Source: Crocodylus rhombifer (taxonomy: Eukaryota > Chordata > Crocodylia > Crocodylidae). Taken from it: a stretch of 64,000 bases of DNA. How positions within the stretch are numbered: the stretch's first letter is position 1; every line of letters starts with the position of its first letter. A model generated the notes under the pieces. That model made no database searches. It had not been told where the DNA came from and worked only from the letters and a program-made list of their open reading frames with translations. A program made the position numbers and the translations under genes. Location of the stretch: positions 186,001-250,000 of the forward strand of contig JAVSML010024708.1 of the NCBI GenBank assembly GCA_038503035.1, in the 5' to 3' direction. Positions 22,269 through 34,129 of the stretch are shown in pieces.

Positions 22269-22690
22269 CTATTTCTGCATATCAAGTTTCAGTGAGAGCA
22301 AGGGCTCTTGACAGGGGCCCAATGGCCAACATTGTAACACTCCTCCAAGTCCATAGGATGAACCATCTACTGCAATACTTGTTGTATGATATATCAGGAA
22401 TGAGCTGAGTATTGATTCGATCTCACTGAAGGCAGATTGCTGTGGCGGACTCCAGAGCCATATGTACCTGTTACTTAAAAGGTCTCTTAAAGGTTTTGTT
22501 CTTGTTGCTAGGTTTGGCACAAAACAGCTCACGTATGTGGCCATTCCTAATAATCTGTGTAATTCTGGGGCTTCCTTGGATTCTGGTAACCCATTAATAG
22601 CTGCAATTTTTGCTGGATCTGGTTGGATTCCTTGTGGTGTGGTCTAATGTCCCACAAGCATGAGCTGACAGGTAGCAAAAGTGCACTTTT
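22269..22690 (-). pseudogene. Gypsy reverse transcriptase end and RNase H tether
   Basis: The minus strand reads CTFATCQLMLVGH, then a stop, then DPAKIAAINGLPESKEAPEL, and in an adjoining frame LGMATYVSCFVPNLATRTKP. This is the characteristic end of a Gypsy RT (the PxKI..I..WP..P....L..LLG.A.Y..FIP region). It continues to FLIYHTTSIAVDGSSYGLGG, the start of RNase H with its first catalytic Asp. An in-frame stop and a frameshift inactivate it. The RT catalytic core is missing. Confidence 0.75.
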
Positions 22691-22829
22691 TATCCAGCTA
22701 ATGTATAAGTTGTAATAACAAGCCCTTGTAGGACACAAAAGTGCAACAGCTTGGAGGAAGGTGTGGAACAAAACAAACATTAAGAATAAATGGATTAGAC
22801 ATCTAATTTCCAACCTAACAATAAAGCCT

Positions 22830-23110
22830 CCTGGTTTTGACCTTCTGCAAAAAAACATGGAAGTTTCTAAATAGGATCCAAACTGTGCATGGTCACTGTG
22901 GTCACTTGATGCACAGATGCTATATTAGGAGTTCTGCAGAATGTGATTGTGACAACCCTGATCAAACTACAGATCACATAACAACACTCTGCCCCCTAGA
23001 CAAATTTGATGATGACACTGCAAAGATACATTCCCTTTCCTCAAGATCATTAGACTAACTAACCTTAAACTGGACTTATAATTGTTGTTCCAAGTCAGCC
23101 ATATGAAAAA
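22830..23110 (+). pseudogene. Non-LTR retrotransposon C-terminal tail inside the Gypsy element
   Basis: The plus strand, antisense to the surrounding Gypsy pol, reads TWKFLNRIQTVHGHCGHLM, then RSSAECDCDNPDQTTDHITT, then LCPL. The spacing C-D-C...H....C and the LNRIxTxxGHCGHLM lead match the cysteine-rich end of several non-LTR retrotransposon polyproteins. It ends soon after in ALSS-like low-complexity sequence. It probably inserted into the Gypsy element or was captured with it, which would account for the missing RT core. Confidence 0.55.
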
Positions 23111-23198
23111 AGCAGCAGCAGCTAAGATATGCAAAGATGTCATAAAGCTGCCCACATGTTCTGAAGGCTCCTCTTTACAGAGATTGAATCTACCTCAT

Positions 23199-23540
23199 TC
23201 ATAAATCATATTTCTTTTGCCCAAAAAAATGTTCAGTTAGTGCCTCTACCACACCAGTATATTGCTTTTTCTCTGCATTTGTAAGAGGCAGTGGCATCAG
23301 AATTTCAATAGCCTGATGCCCCAATGAGTAGATGAGAGTACTTACTTGGTAATGTTCTGACTTTTTATCCAGACCTGACACTACCCTGAAGCAGTTAGAA
23401 TGTCTGATCTGTCTATACCACATTCCAGGGGACTGGAAACCACACTGAGTTGCTGGTGTAACTTTAACTGCCTGCATTGTCTCTGTAGCTAGCCTCTGCC
23501 CTGACCTGGACTCAGCTGCTGCTGGAGCTTGGTCTGTCAT
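23199..23540 (-). pseudogene. Gypsy gag remnant
   Basis: A 113-residue open stretch starting MTDQAPAAAESRSGQRLATE and ending LTEHFFGQKKYDL. The middle (IRHSNCFRV and LIYSLGHQAIEIL) resembles the capsid-type segment of vertebrate Ty3/Gypsy gag. Gag would form the particle that packages the RNA. It sits first in the element and just inside the right-hand LTR remnant. The frame ends before a nucleocapsid or protease. Confidence 0.55.
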
Positions 23541-24579
23541 TTAGGAATCACATGATTGCTGACTGATCTTAATGTTCCTGTTGGTTGCAAGATTTAGCCA
23601 CTTCTGAGACTATGTGCTAATCTCATAGCTCAGGAAAAGGCAGGGAGACTTCTTGATCTCAAAACAGCTTTACTGCAACTGCTAACTCAAAGATGGCTGA
23701 CAACTTCCTGTTCATGTAATCATTTCAGCCCCCATCAAAACATCCTCTATACAGTACTTACATGGAAAAAGACATGGTAGCTATTACTACACTAATGATT
23801 AATTTGAATAAATGAGTTGAAGCACAAATGCCTAAATCAGGAAATCTTTGCTCAAGAATTACACAATACATACATTCAATCTGAGGCAGATCTATCCAGT
23901 AAATCTGACATAACCTGGATGTGAAAACTGGAGTATAACCAAATGAATACTTTGTTCAAGTATGAAATTGCTTTTGTATTTTATGTGCATAATACGAATA
24001 CTTGAAGATATTGGAAAAATATCTCCTGTTGACCTCTCTGATGATTATAACTGCCTGCAATGAGAAAATCTGACTGCTGGCAAGAACATGCAAACACTAG
24101 GCAAACCAAGAAACCGTAAGTGAAATTGCCAGCACATTGGGTAAATGAAGGATAAATAGGTTTTTAAGAAGTGCATGGTTGACTAAGCCATACATATTTA
24201 ATAGGAGCGCTAGAAGTACCTAAAGAATATCTGTAGGTCATGACATCCAAGATAATCGTGCCTACATTGACTTTTCTTTTAAACACAATTGATTGTGGAG
24301 TGAGAAACCAAGTATACTTTGTCCGATTCCTGTAGATAGACCTTAAGAATGAAGTGTGTGTATCCTTGTTCCAAGCACTTTCTAACAATCTTTAAATATG
24401 AAAGTGATCACCCCACCTTTTTTTTAAAACTACTTCAACCATAAATGAATGCACCCAACACAACCAACCGTAAGTCAGGATGAAAAATGTATTTTAAATT
24501 GTTAATCTTTTACCTGTGTAAGTCACTGTCAGTTTAGGCCCTGCAAGTCAAAAAAACATTTTAAATTCTACCTGGTACT

Positions 24580-25170
24580 TCATAGAATCATAGAAGTCGG
24601 GTTGGAAGGGATTTTGTAGATCTTCAAGATCCCACCTGAGCAGGAGAAAAACTGAGCTCAGAAGACTCCAGCCAGGTAGGCATCAAGCCTCTGCTTAAAG
24701 ACCCCCAGGGTAGGAGCCAGCACCACTTCCCTTGGAAGTTGGTTCCAGATCCTAGCCGCTCTAACCGTGAAGTAGTTCTTACGGATGTCTAATCTAAACC
24801 TACTCTCCAACTTGTGGCTGTTATTCCTTGTTATGCCAGGGGGCGCTAGGAGAAACAAGGTCTCTCCCAAACCCTTCTGGTCCCCCCTAGTAAGTTTACA
24901 GATGGTCACCAGGTCCCCCCCTCAGCCTTTGCTTGTGAAGGCTGAACAAGTTCAGGTCCCGCAGGCTCTCATTGTGCCCTGTTGTTCCCGGATGATGCGG
25001 GTGGCCCTCCTCTGGACCCTCTCAATGTTGTCCACATCCCTCCTGAAGTGGGGCGCACAGACCTGGACACAGTACTCCAGCTGTGGCCTGACCAGTGTTG
25101 CACAGAGGGGGAGGATCACCTCCTTGGCCCTACTTGAGATGCACCTGTACTTATAAAAGGAGGTTAACTT
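24580..25170 (-). mobile_element. CR1 LINE 3' end (5'-truncated)
   Basis: The minus strand reads YKYRCISSRAKEVILPL, LVRPQLEYCVQVCAPHFRRD, ERVQRRATRIIRE and then, in another frame, GETLFLLAPPG, ESRFRLDIRKNYFTVRAARI and WNQLPREVVLAPTLGVFK. It ends in a short 3' UTR with the terminal CTTCTATGATTCTATG at 24595-24580. This is the C-terminal end of CR1 ORF2 plus the canonical CR1 3' terminus. The 5' break is near 25170, as usual for LINEs. Confidence 0.92.
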
Positions 25171-25500
25171 GCTCTTAAGTAGGTTGCCAATTAATCCACA
25201 AGTATACACTGGTCAGCAGATGTAAGATGATTTGTAAGATTTCTCCCGGGAGAGGTGCTACCCTGATTAAAATCTGTGTAACCGGCTACCACTTCTTGTT
25301 CTGGACGAGGGAAAAAAGTTACAAACCCTTCCATAACTGATGTTTCTTGAATGCATACTGACAATCAAACATGCATATAAACAATGAACATAAAGCAGAG
25401 GGAAGATACAGTGATACTTGTTGAAAAAAGTAAGAAATAACATTTGTGTTCCAGCCAACTGGTACTTTCAGTAACACATAACCATAGCACCTAAGCATAC

Positions 25501-25822
25501 AGGTAGGAACCTACTGAAATCACAGCACATGTAGGCTGCATGGCAGCTCCTTTAATCTTCCAGGTTCCCTCACACTACCTCCCCCCACCATTGATGATTG
25601 GTCTGAGGGTCCCCAGTGGTCTGCTTGTTGCTGACCAGCCAGGAAGCAAAAATGGCATCATATTTAAAACCACGGTTTTCACCTCCCTGCCAATCAGGAG
25701 GAAAGAGTGGGGCTCATTTACCAATCAGCCATGGAGGGACAGGGGGGAGCATGAAGGAACCTGCAAGATTAAAGGAGCTGCTGAAGAGCCCATTTCTGCC
25801 ATGATTTCAGTAGGTTCCTGGA
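25501..25822. mobile_element. MITE with long terminal inverted repeats
   Basis: The left end AGGAACCTACTGAAATCACA and, in reverse complement, the right end AGGAACCTACTGAAATCATG match. The match continues inward for about 65-70 bp, including AGCAGCTCCTTTAATCTT(C/G)CAGGTTCC, interrupted only by a short divergent stretch. The total length is about 320 bp with no ORF beyond chance, which is typical of a non-autonomous DNA transposon. The target duplication was not resolved. A TA dinucleotide lies near each end (25498-25499 and 25823-25824), which would suggest Tc1/mariner type but is weak. Confidence 0.75.
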
Positions 25823-26007
25823 TATAAATATTCAGTTAACACCATGGTTGCTGCCTTCACTAAAAGAGGCACTGTTTCACCATCATTAAACTTGTTATTC
25901 TGAAACCTGTTTTCTGGTATTTAGAAACCTAAATTTTAAAAATCTCTTCTATTACTTAACTTGGCCAATTAGCAAAATGATACACTAGCTGTGACTGACC
26001 ATGCAAG

Positions 26008-26009
<2 letters not shown>

Positions 26010-26056
<47 letters not shown>
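26010..26056. repeat. (AC)n microsatellite
   Basis: About 23 uninterrupted AC units. Three threonine/histidine or valine/cysteine ORFs in the area are artefacts of this array. Confidence 0.97.
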
Positions 26057-26059
<3 letters not shown>

Positions 26060-26744
26060 GAATATAGATGTATTAAGCTGTGGCATAGTGAAAACTCCCC
26101 TACCAGCCACAGTGCTGGTCTCCCACCTGCCTCTGAGTACGCCACCTACCTGCCTTTTTGCCTGCCATGTCTTGTTGTTAAACAATTATGATCTTAATTA
26201 GGTAAGAGGCTGCTCTTTGAATGCCCTGCTCCCCTGGGCCTATGTATGCAGCTCCAATCATCCCTGTATTGCAAACCAAGCTTCACAGATGACCTGCTGT
26301 TCAATTGCCAGCTCAAGGCCGAACCCAACTAGACACACAGTCTCTCACACTGCCACATTATAGGCCACATTCATACCACCCCTTTCTCACCAGGGCCTCT
26401 TCCGCTCCACCAGCTCTCACCCAGTCTCTTGCATACCGTCCCCTTGGGCACATTCATCCCGCCCTACTCCGCAAGATTCTTGGGCTTAGCATTCCACTTT
26501 TCAGTCAACCCCGGCTCAGTCCCTTGGGCATCTCCCGCTACCCCATTGTGCGTTGACTGAGCAACTGCTCATCTGTGAGCCTACTTTAGCCCTGGCCCCA
26601 CACCAGAACACAATATCCCTTCCTCAGGCTCCTACTCTTGCCCCTCACTCTCAGAGCCTCTCCTCAGCCTCCAACCGAACTTTGGCTTCAGCCTGCCTAA
26701 AGGCTTACCTGGACCTCACTCGCCCCCTTGCTCTCCGGGCCTCA

Positions 26745-27025
26745 CCTCACTCACCATGTCCTGTAGGGCCCCACTGGAGTTCAGGTGCCCCTTTGGGCAT
26801 GCCTGGCCCCACCACCCACTCTCTGGGTCTTATATCCCAACAGGCTCGGGTGCTACCCTGGGCATGCCTGGCCTTCAATTCTCACACGCTGGGGTCTCGC
26901 ACCCCACATGGGGTCAGGTGGCTGCAGCCATGCCTAGCCTCACTACCCACTCTCTCCAGGGTCTTGCCCCAACCAGGCTGAGGTGCCACACCTGGGTGTG
27001 CTTGGCCCTCTACTGCCTCTGGTGT
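26745..27025 (+). repeat. 66-bp minisatellite (about four units)
   Basis: The motif GCCTGGCC or a close variant starts at 26801, 26866, 26932 and 27000, spacings of 65, 66 and 68 bp. Each unit also has a CAGG(T/C)(G/T)-type start, a GGGCATGCCTGG core and a CACTCTCT segment. The surrounding 26220-27340 block is CT-rich and GC-rich, and its ORFs (for example 26553-26981) are compositional. The block may be an unrecognised LTR or repeat. Confidence 0.75.
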
Positions 27026-27584
27026 TAAATAACACACTCAAAGGTGGGGGCTGGGGTTAAATCGCCCCTCTTCACCTTTTGCTGGGGAGGTAACTGGCAT
27101 GGCATTTCCTGGGGGCTCCCATGCCGCTAGGAGTCCACCAGGCCACCCTTCCCTGCACTTTCAAGTCATGCCCAGGACCAAGAGGCCTCCTCCTTCCCCA
27201 CAGCCTCTCCCTTACCTCCGAGATATTGCAGAAGTAGCAGCTCCACCAAGAGATGTTCCTTTCATGGCATCAGGCAGCAAACTGCTGCCTCCAGCCCTGA
27301 TGGTCTGAATCTTAAAACAGCCGCTCATCAGAGCCAAGGCCTCACCTGTCAGCTGCTATATCCCAGCTCTTAGACCCATTGGTATTTTAGCTTTAATTTT
27401 CATAAATCATTGCAATGTATTGTTTCCCATCAGAAGCAAAACAATTTTCCTCCACCACTTTCAAACTGCCAGTATTAACTCAATGTATACATCACTATCT
27501 AAAGCATGCTCCCAGTGTTTTGATTTTGTGCACTGGCATGGTTTCCTTCCACTACAAGTCAAATCTGTATAAAATACTGTAATT

Positions 27585-27605
27585 ATATATATATATATAT
27601 ATATA
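27585..27605. repeat. (AT)n microsatellite
   Basis: About ten AT units, in AT-rich unique-looking sequence. Confidence 0.9.
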
Positions 27606-27619
27606 GTCAGTCCTCCTGT

Positions 27620-28950
27620 CTGTCAACTCTATATATCATGATAGACAGTCTGACGGATTTAAACTTGAGCCTCCCAATCACAATGGATTATTTTTGTTAG
27701 AGAAAGAACAGCAAATATGATGTAGACAATATATTTGCTTATCAAGAATTACATTACTTTAAATGTAATTCAATTAGGTGTCTACCATAAAGTAACTTTC
27801 AATGTTTCTCACAAGAGGACAAGTAAAAGCCTTTAATTACCTTCTAAGAATTGTCATTTATTTCTTTGTATACCATATTTCCTGATGTTCTCAGTTTATT
27901 CTCTTGCATTTCTTTCTAAATAACATGTTTTGGAAATCCAACTTTCCCCTTTTTGTATTTATATTCTTTCTGGTAATTCACATTCTACTCTGACTTCAAT
28001 TATTGATATGAATTAGAAAATTTTAAAAGCCACATTTCACTTCTCTGATAGCATTCCAAGATCTGCAGAGGTTAAACCCTATTTTTAGAGATTCAGCTTT
28101 TGAATTTATTTTGTGAACTTGGCATATAAAGGTTAGCAACTGTCTCCAGAAAATCTCAAGGCATCTCAAGCCTTTTCTTCAATAGGCCTTTGGGAAATTT
28201 TAAAGCTGAAGAAAAAAAGAATAAATTTGGATTCTTTGTGACAACTTTTGTTTACTCAATTTTCACAGCAAGTTAAAAAGCAAGAATGAAAGTCAAATTC
28301 ATAAGGCATCTCAAACATTTTTTTCCTAAGAGTTCCCTGATAAACAGGCAACTGTAATTTACAAGCCAGAGTTAAAGGTTGTTTGTTTGTTTTTTTAATT
28401 ATTTTGGGAATTAATTGCTTGCCTTTGTACTTTCCATAATAATTTATTAAAATATGTAAAATAAAGATACTTCTTTCATTTTCCAGGACTCTTGTGCATT
28501 TATTTCCTTATGATATGATAATTAGCTCCTGGACACAGAAAAAAAAATAGATCTGTATTGATTTTTTTCTTCATGTTGGTGGGTCTTGCAGGTTCCTAGG
28601 TACAGAGTACCTTAAGAATAGGTGGGTTAAAAAAAACTCATTCCTCCAGTTTGTCTTGTGAAATTTGAGGCAACTGGTAAAATGTTAAATCCATTATTAT
28701 GGAGAGATTTTTGGACTTTAATAAAAACTAAGGGGGGAAAAAACACTTTTGATCGTGGAGTGGCAGGGCATGAGGCCCCCAGCTGTGAATTTGCTGTATA
28801 TTTACAGACAGAATTACTTATTTAACTCTGCAAGGGTGACTCAACAGTATTCTAAAACATCATCAAGCCAAATTGGTCTGCAACATGTGAACTATCCTCA
28901 TTTCCCCCCAACCATAAACACAGTAGGATAAAGATAGCAAACTGCATAAT
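27620..28950. other. AT-rich intronic stretch, nothing recognised
   Basis: No splice-flanked exon, LINE, LTR or inverted repeat was found. Homopolymer runs of T and A are frequent. Confidence 0.5.
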
Positions 28951-29059
28951 CTATGTCAATCATTTTATTTACAGTCTATTAGGAAGCTAATTTTTATATC
29001 ACCATAGTAAAATGAAAGCACTAAATGAAAACATTCATGATACCTGGCATTTATATTGC

Positions 29060-30560
29060 ATTTTACATATTCAGAGTGCTGAACAGGCATTAAGGCCAAG
29101 ATCCTTAGCAGGTCTAAATTGGCAGTTGCAACAAGCTATGGTAATATACATCTCCTGAGCTAGTGTGAGAGGGGAGATGGGGGTCCCCCAAGCGTGGCCT
29201 GGACCCCTAATTACAACGCCATGGCATTCACCACAGAAGCAAGGATGGGTGGCAGTGGGGAGGAGACCAGAGCATGGATGCAGGCACAGGTGCAGGCTTG
29301 CTAGTTTTGCAGCTGCCTGAACTTGCATATTGCAGAGAGATGGGAGCGTGGCTTCCGAGCAGCGCGGGCTGCTCAAAAGGCAGCTGGGGAAACAGATGGC
29401 GGTGAGCCAGGGAGAGATGAGCAGAACAGAAGCAGAACAGAAGACACTGACTCGTGAGCTGGGAGGCTCCAGGTCTAGCCCCGGCTCCCCAGAGAAGGGG
29501 TCAGCCATCTACTGTGAGACCCCGACCAGAGAGGCAGAGAGGCTCGGGGGTTGGCAGGAGCTCAGGAGCTCCACTGAGAGGCAGCAATCAGGTGGGACAC
29601 TGCTGGGGAGCAGCAGAGCTCTGACTAGGAGCTCCAGAACCGTGGCTGAGGGCAGACCCTCAAGCCCTCAACCATCTTTGGAAGGCTCCGGAGGGAGCAG
29701 AGCACGGGGAACCATAAGCCCCCTAAAGGGAGAGAGGAGTGATGCTGGTGAGAGGGACAAAAACAACAGGACCTCAGGTTAGCCAGTCTCCAAGGTGGGG
29801 ACGTCAGAAGAACTGGTAGGGGTGAGGCACAAGGGCACTCCCAGTACCCCCACCAGCTAGAGGGGAGAGGACAAATAAGGCCCCCTGGGGGAGGGGTAGA
29901 AAGGAGCCCTGTGAGAAGAGAGAGAGAGAGAGGCAGACAGGCAGAATCTCGGGAGCTCCATGAGCAGGCGCCGGCATTTTCAGTTAAATTATAGATGACC
30001 CCAGCAGGGGCAAGTTTATTTTCTTGAAGAGGGGAAAACCAGCCTGAAGACCAGGGGTAAAGCCTTGAAGTTTCATGGCCCAGAAGACCCAGCCCTTGCA
30101 AGGCAGGCAGTGTAGGGAATATCTGCAGGGAGCAGCATCAACCCAGGCCAAAGGCATGGTAAGAGTGGGGTAAAAGGGAGGTTTGGAGCCCCACAAAGAC
30201 ACCCCCCAGGGTCGAGACCCCTCCAAGCCCCCAACAGGGAACTGCCTCCCCAACAGATATCACCAAAGACATAGCAGGAGAGAAAAAGGGGCAGCACCCA
30301 GACTATCTAGGTGGCACCAGAATAGGATTTCACCTTGATGTCACTGGGGGGGCAAGGCACCAATGAAGAGGTCCCTAAAGTCTTACAACACCTTCCAGTG
30401 ACACCTAGACATTGTAATAAATGTTTACAGGGCTCCTGTATATGAAGCCACTTTACAGGTAAGGAAAAGCAGAAAAAACACAGAGACTTGTCTAAAACCA
30501 CGCAAGTAAAGAGCAGAGCAGGGAAGAGGTCAACTTTATCACCTGACTTCCCATCATTTA
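29060..30560. repeat. GC-richer unidentified repeat-like block
   Basis: The composition is purine-rich with many CAGGGAGA, GAGAGG and GGAGCTC words. A 150-codon plus-strand ORF (29330-29782) and a 158-codon minus-strand ORF (29625-30101) overlap it. Neither has a recognisable domain and both are Ser/Arg/Gly- or Leu/Ser-rich, so I treat them as chance. The sharp boundaries with AT-rich flanks suggest a retroelement or LTR remnant of unknown family. Confidence 0.35.
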
Positions 30561-31079
30561 TTCACTTCAGTGTGCTAACCACTTTAAATAATTAAAGCTA
30601 TACATTAAACTAGAAAAAGTTACTTTATGAACTGGAAATTAGAATCATGCAGCAGTCATACCATCTGCAAGTCGAGAAAAAGGATCTCTCCATCATCAAA
30701 CTTATGATGCACAATATGAGCAACCTGCTGAATAAAGATATATCGACATAAGCATAGAGATGGAGATGCAGTGGAAATCAGAGCTGAATTAAATTTTGAT
30801 TGCACTTTTTGATAGGAAAACCTGAAAATTTTCATCTAAATTTAGGTTGGAAATAGCATCCTCTTCTATATTTTTAAAGGCACCACAAAAACTTTTTCTA
30901 AAAGAATAAAGATCTGGGAAGGTGGCAAAAGCTACATTTTTTTCATGCAGTTTAAAAAAAATGGTGAATTTTTTTTTCAAGTTCATGGTACTAGGGAAGA
31001 GTATAAGAGTATTACATAGGTGTACAAGGAGAAAATTGGGAAGAACAAAGCACGATTTGAGATACAACTGAAAAGGGAC

Positions 31080-32655
31080 AAAGGCAATAAAAAGGATTCT
31101 ACAAGACCAAAGAAACCATAGGTCCCTTATGGAAGGAAGAAGGAAATCTAATTATGGATGAGGCAGGGAAACCTGAAGTATTTCATGACTCTTCTATTTC
31201 AACCTTCATAAATAGGGGCAGCTACCAGATGATGTGTGCTGTTGGCAGTAATGGGAGGAGGAGGATCTGCAGAACTACAAAACCATTAGTCTGACCGTGA
31301 TAAAATCATAGAAAGTTAGGGTTGGGAGGGACATCAGTGGTTATCTAATCCCAACCCCCTGCTCAAAGCAGGACCATCCCCAACTAAATCATCCCAGCCA
31401 AGGTACCTAGAAAGATCATGTAGCAGGCCCTCAAGGGATTTATTGTGAAAGACCTACAGGAGAACAAGGTGATCAGGCATGGATTCACCAACAGCAAGTC
31501 ATGCCTGACTAACCTGATTTTCTTCTGTGATAAAGTAACTGGCTGTGTGGGTGCGGGCAAAACAGTCGATGTGATATACCTTGCCTTTAGCAAGTGTTTT
31601 GACACAGTCTCCTATGACATTCTCATTATCAAGCTAAGGAAGTAAAGAGTAGATGAAAGTACTGTAATATGAATACATAACTGGCTGATAAGCGTGCTCA
31701 ATATGTAGTTGCAATAGCTCAATGTCTAGTTGGGAGGAGGTATTGATTGGCGCTTTCCAGGGTCCTCTCCAAATTAACGATCTGGATAATGGGATCAAAT
31801 GCATGCTTAGCAAATTTGTAGATGCCACCTATTAGGTGAACCTGCAGACACTCCAGAGGACAGGAAGACTTAGAGACTGGCAAAATCAATCAATAAGATA
31901 AGATTTGACAAGGACATCCTGCACTTGGGATGGTATAGCTGAATACAGAAATACAGACTAGAGAATGAGTGTCCAGACTGCAGTACTGCAAAGAGGACCT
32001 CTGGGTTATAGTGGACCATAGACATAATGAGCCAACAGTGTGCTCTTGTTGCAAAAACTCTTGTTTATACTAGGTTGTATAAACAGGAGTGTCACTTACA
32101 AATCAAGGGAAACAATCTTTCACTCTACTCAGTGCTAATGAAGTCTTACCCAGAATGCTGTGTCCAGCCCCACACTTTAAGAAGGATGGGGCCAGACTGG
32201 GAAGAGGCCAACAAAGAGCAACAAAAATGATTAAAGGCCTGGGAAACATGACTTGAGGAAGGGCTGAAAGGGATAATATTAAGTCTTGAGATAAGACTGA
32301 CAGAGATTAGACAGCAATCCTCAAACACTTGAAGGCCAATTACAGAGAGGATGGAGATAGTGTTTTTTTCTCTGGCCATATGGGACAGAACTAGGAACAA
32401 TGGCTTCAAGGTCCAGCAGAAGAATTCAAGGTTGTAGACTAGAAGGAACTTTTGGACCATGAGGGTTGATCAAACATTGGAATGTACTACTTAGAGAAGT
32501 TGTACAATTCTCTATCTAATTTTCAAGAGCAGGTTGGACAGATACTTGGCTGAGATAGCTGAAGTCAGGGATCATCCTGCCTTGAACAGCTGGACTAGAT
32601 GATCTCATGAAGTCCCTTCCAGCCAAGATGATCATGGTGAGAAATTCTTATGTTG
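31080..32655 (+). mobile_element. Old CR1 LINE relic, plus strand
   Basis: Scattered pieces of ORF2 survive: EDLQNYKTISLT near 31262, then VKDLQENKVIRHGFTNSKSC and LTNLIFFCDKV, DVIYLAFSKCFDTVSYDILI (31445-31645), and a degraded tail with a GACCTCTGGGTTATAGTGGA-like block near 31980. The 3' end near 32590-32652 reads TGGACTAGATGATCTCATGA then AGTCCCTTCCAGCC then TTCTTATG, a CR1 3' terminus. Many stops and frameshifts are present. It is split at 31306-31400 by an inverted CR1 fragment. Confidence 0.78.
31306..31400 (-). mobile_element. Short CR1 3'-end fragment nested in the older CR1
   Basis: On the plus strand the sequence TCATAGAAAGTTAGGGTTGG followed by GAGGGACATCAGTGG, CCAACCCCCTGCTCAAAGCA and GGACCATCCCCAACTAAATC is the antisense of a CR1 3' UTR terminus. 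It interrupts the ISLT...(LERI) region of the plus-strand CR1, whose reading resumes just after 31400. It is therefore a younger insertion, only about 95 bp long. Confidence 0.75.
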
Positions 32656-32659
32656 CAAA

Positions 32660-34010
32660 GTAAATATTTTTATATAATATTTAAATGATCAATGTTATGT
32701 GCATAATATCATTTGTAGGTAGCTTTTTATATTTTTATTGAGAGCACTGCGAAGATCATTGATTAGATAGATCACCAGTGAATAACTGTCTTTTTCAGCT
32801 ACTATTAAAGGATTTGTTCTAACAAACTGCAGAAAATGCCCATTTGTTACAAATAATTAAACGTATCTGCAAGTTAAAAGATATCTAGGATTTAACTATA
32901 CATACTTCTATTTATTATAATCTCACAGTTCTTCATATTTTACTTACAACTAATGCTTTGAATTACCTGATAGGAATAAAAATGTTACTAGTGTTCATTT
33001 CCTTCCCATCTTCTTGTAAAAGGAAAAGCTCTTTCCTGAAGGAATAGAGGAATAGACCAGTAGAATGAGAAGTGGGTCTCAACTTTAAATGATAAACCAG
33101 CTGATATAATTTAGAAAAATACAAAAGCATTTGAGATTGAATTAGAACCGTGTTCTAGGAATAATTTCACTTACCAGTGATCTTTAGAGCATGTTGTATT
33201 CAAACCCAAACATGTCCTTTTCATTCCTGAAAAGAAGGGACAGGAGCCAGCCAAAAATCTTTCCATGCCAGAAGAATAAATTTGCCATTTTAAGTTAACT
33301 TTAAAATAATTTTCTGTCACTCCAAAAACAACCTTAAAATGCATAAATAATTCATCTATGAAGCTAGATGCATAATCACCCAGATTATAATTAATTAACT
33401 GGTCTCTCTAAGATCCAGATGGCATTTGGTTCCTTAAATGGTTCTAAGAATTAGATTGATTATATATTTAATCTAATAACAGAAAAATCTTAATTTTGTA
33501 TATTCCCCTCCAAGCCAAATGCCATGGGTATCAAAGAGGACAACTGTCACATTACACTTTGTAATACATTTTGCTATATCTTCAAACTTCAATTTCTTTC
33601 AACTAAACTGCAGTAGCTTACCAGCCAAGTTGCCTTACTTTGCTAGCATTTGAAATTACGAACTACAGCCACCTATGTGCAAAAGGCAAATTCTCTTTCT
33701 GCTATATGGAGGCCATATTAGTGGGGACTTCCCTGTAGATCTCAGGTCAGACTTAGAAACGGATAAGCATTTCTTTAAGTTCTTTCTGCTATATGTGATA
33801 AACTAATCTCATTCCCACTGAAGACAATAGCTTTAGCACAGAATTTGAAGAAATTGGGTTGGGCCCAAAGTTGCATAAAAATACATTGAAAAATAAATAT
33901 ACAGAATTGCAGAAGGCATAAAGATATATATCAATATACAGATATTATAAATAAAACAAGCATATGGGGACACTCAGATGTTTTATACCAATATGATACT
34001 CTCTTTTTAA
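32660..34010. other. AT-rich intronic stretch, nothing recognised
   Basis: No gene, LINE, LTR or inverted-repeat structure was recognised. A short (AC)n run lies just to the right, near 34018. Confidence 0.5.
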
Positions 34011-34129
34011 AATATTACACACACACACATTCTAGAGTGAGAGCTGGCAGCTGCTTCTTCACTCCCCTCCTGGGGAGCCCACAGGACAAGTGGCAGCAAC
34101 CGCCCCTGTCACCTTCTCTAGGCCAAGAT

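Larger units (their letters stand above)
20870..23765 (-). mobile_element. Degenerate Ty3/Gypsy LTR retrotransposon
   Basis: On the minus strand, gag-like sequence (23540-23199) is followed by the end of reverse transcriptase (about 22690-22545), the RT-RNase H connection (22544-22270), RNase H (22198-21995) and integrase (21833-21440). The order gag, RT, RNase H, IN is Ty3/Gypsy. Diverged direct repeats flank it at about 20880-20990 and 23650-23760, sharing GACAACTTCCT(A/G)TTCAT, and are probably LTR remnants. Stops, frameshifts and a missing protease/RT core show it is dead. Confidence 0.8.

Noticed and set aside
25985..26201. Thr-His and Val-Cys repeat peptides
   Set aside because: They are translations of the (AC)n microsatellite.
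29330..30101. ORFs of 150 (plus) and 158 (minus) codons
   Set aside because: They overlap each other on opposite strands, have biased composition and lack domains. Kept only as an unidentified repeat block.
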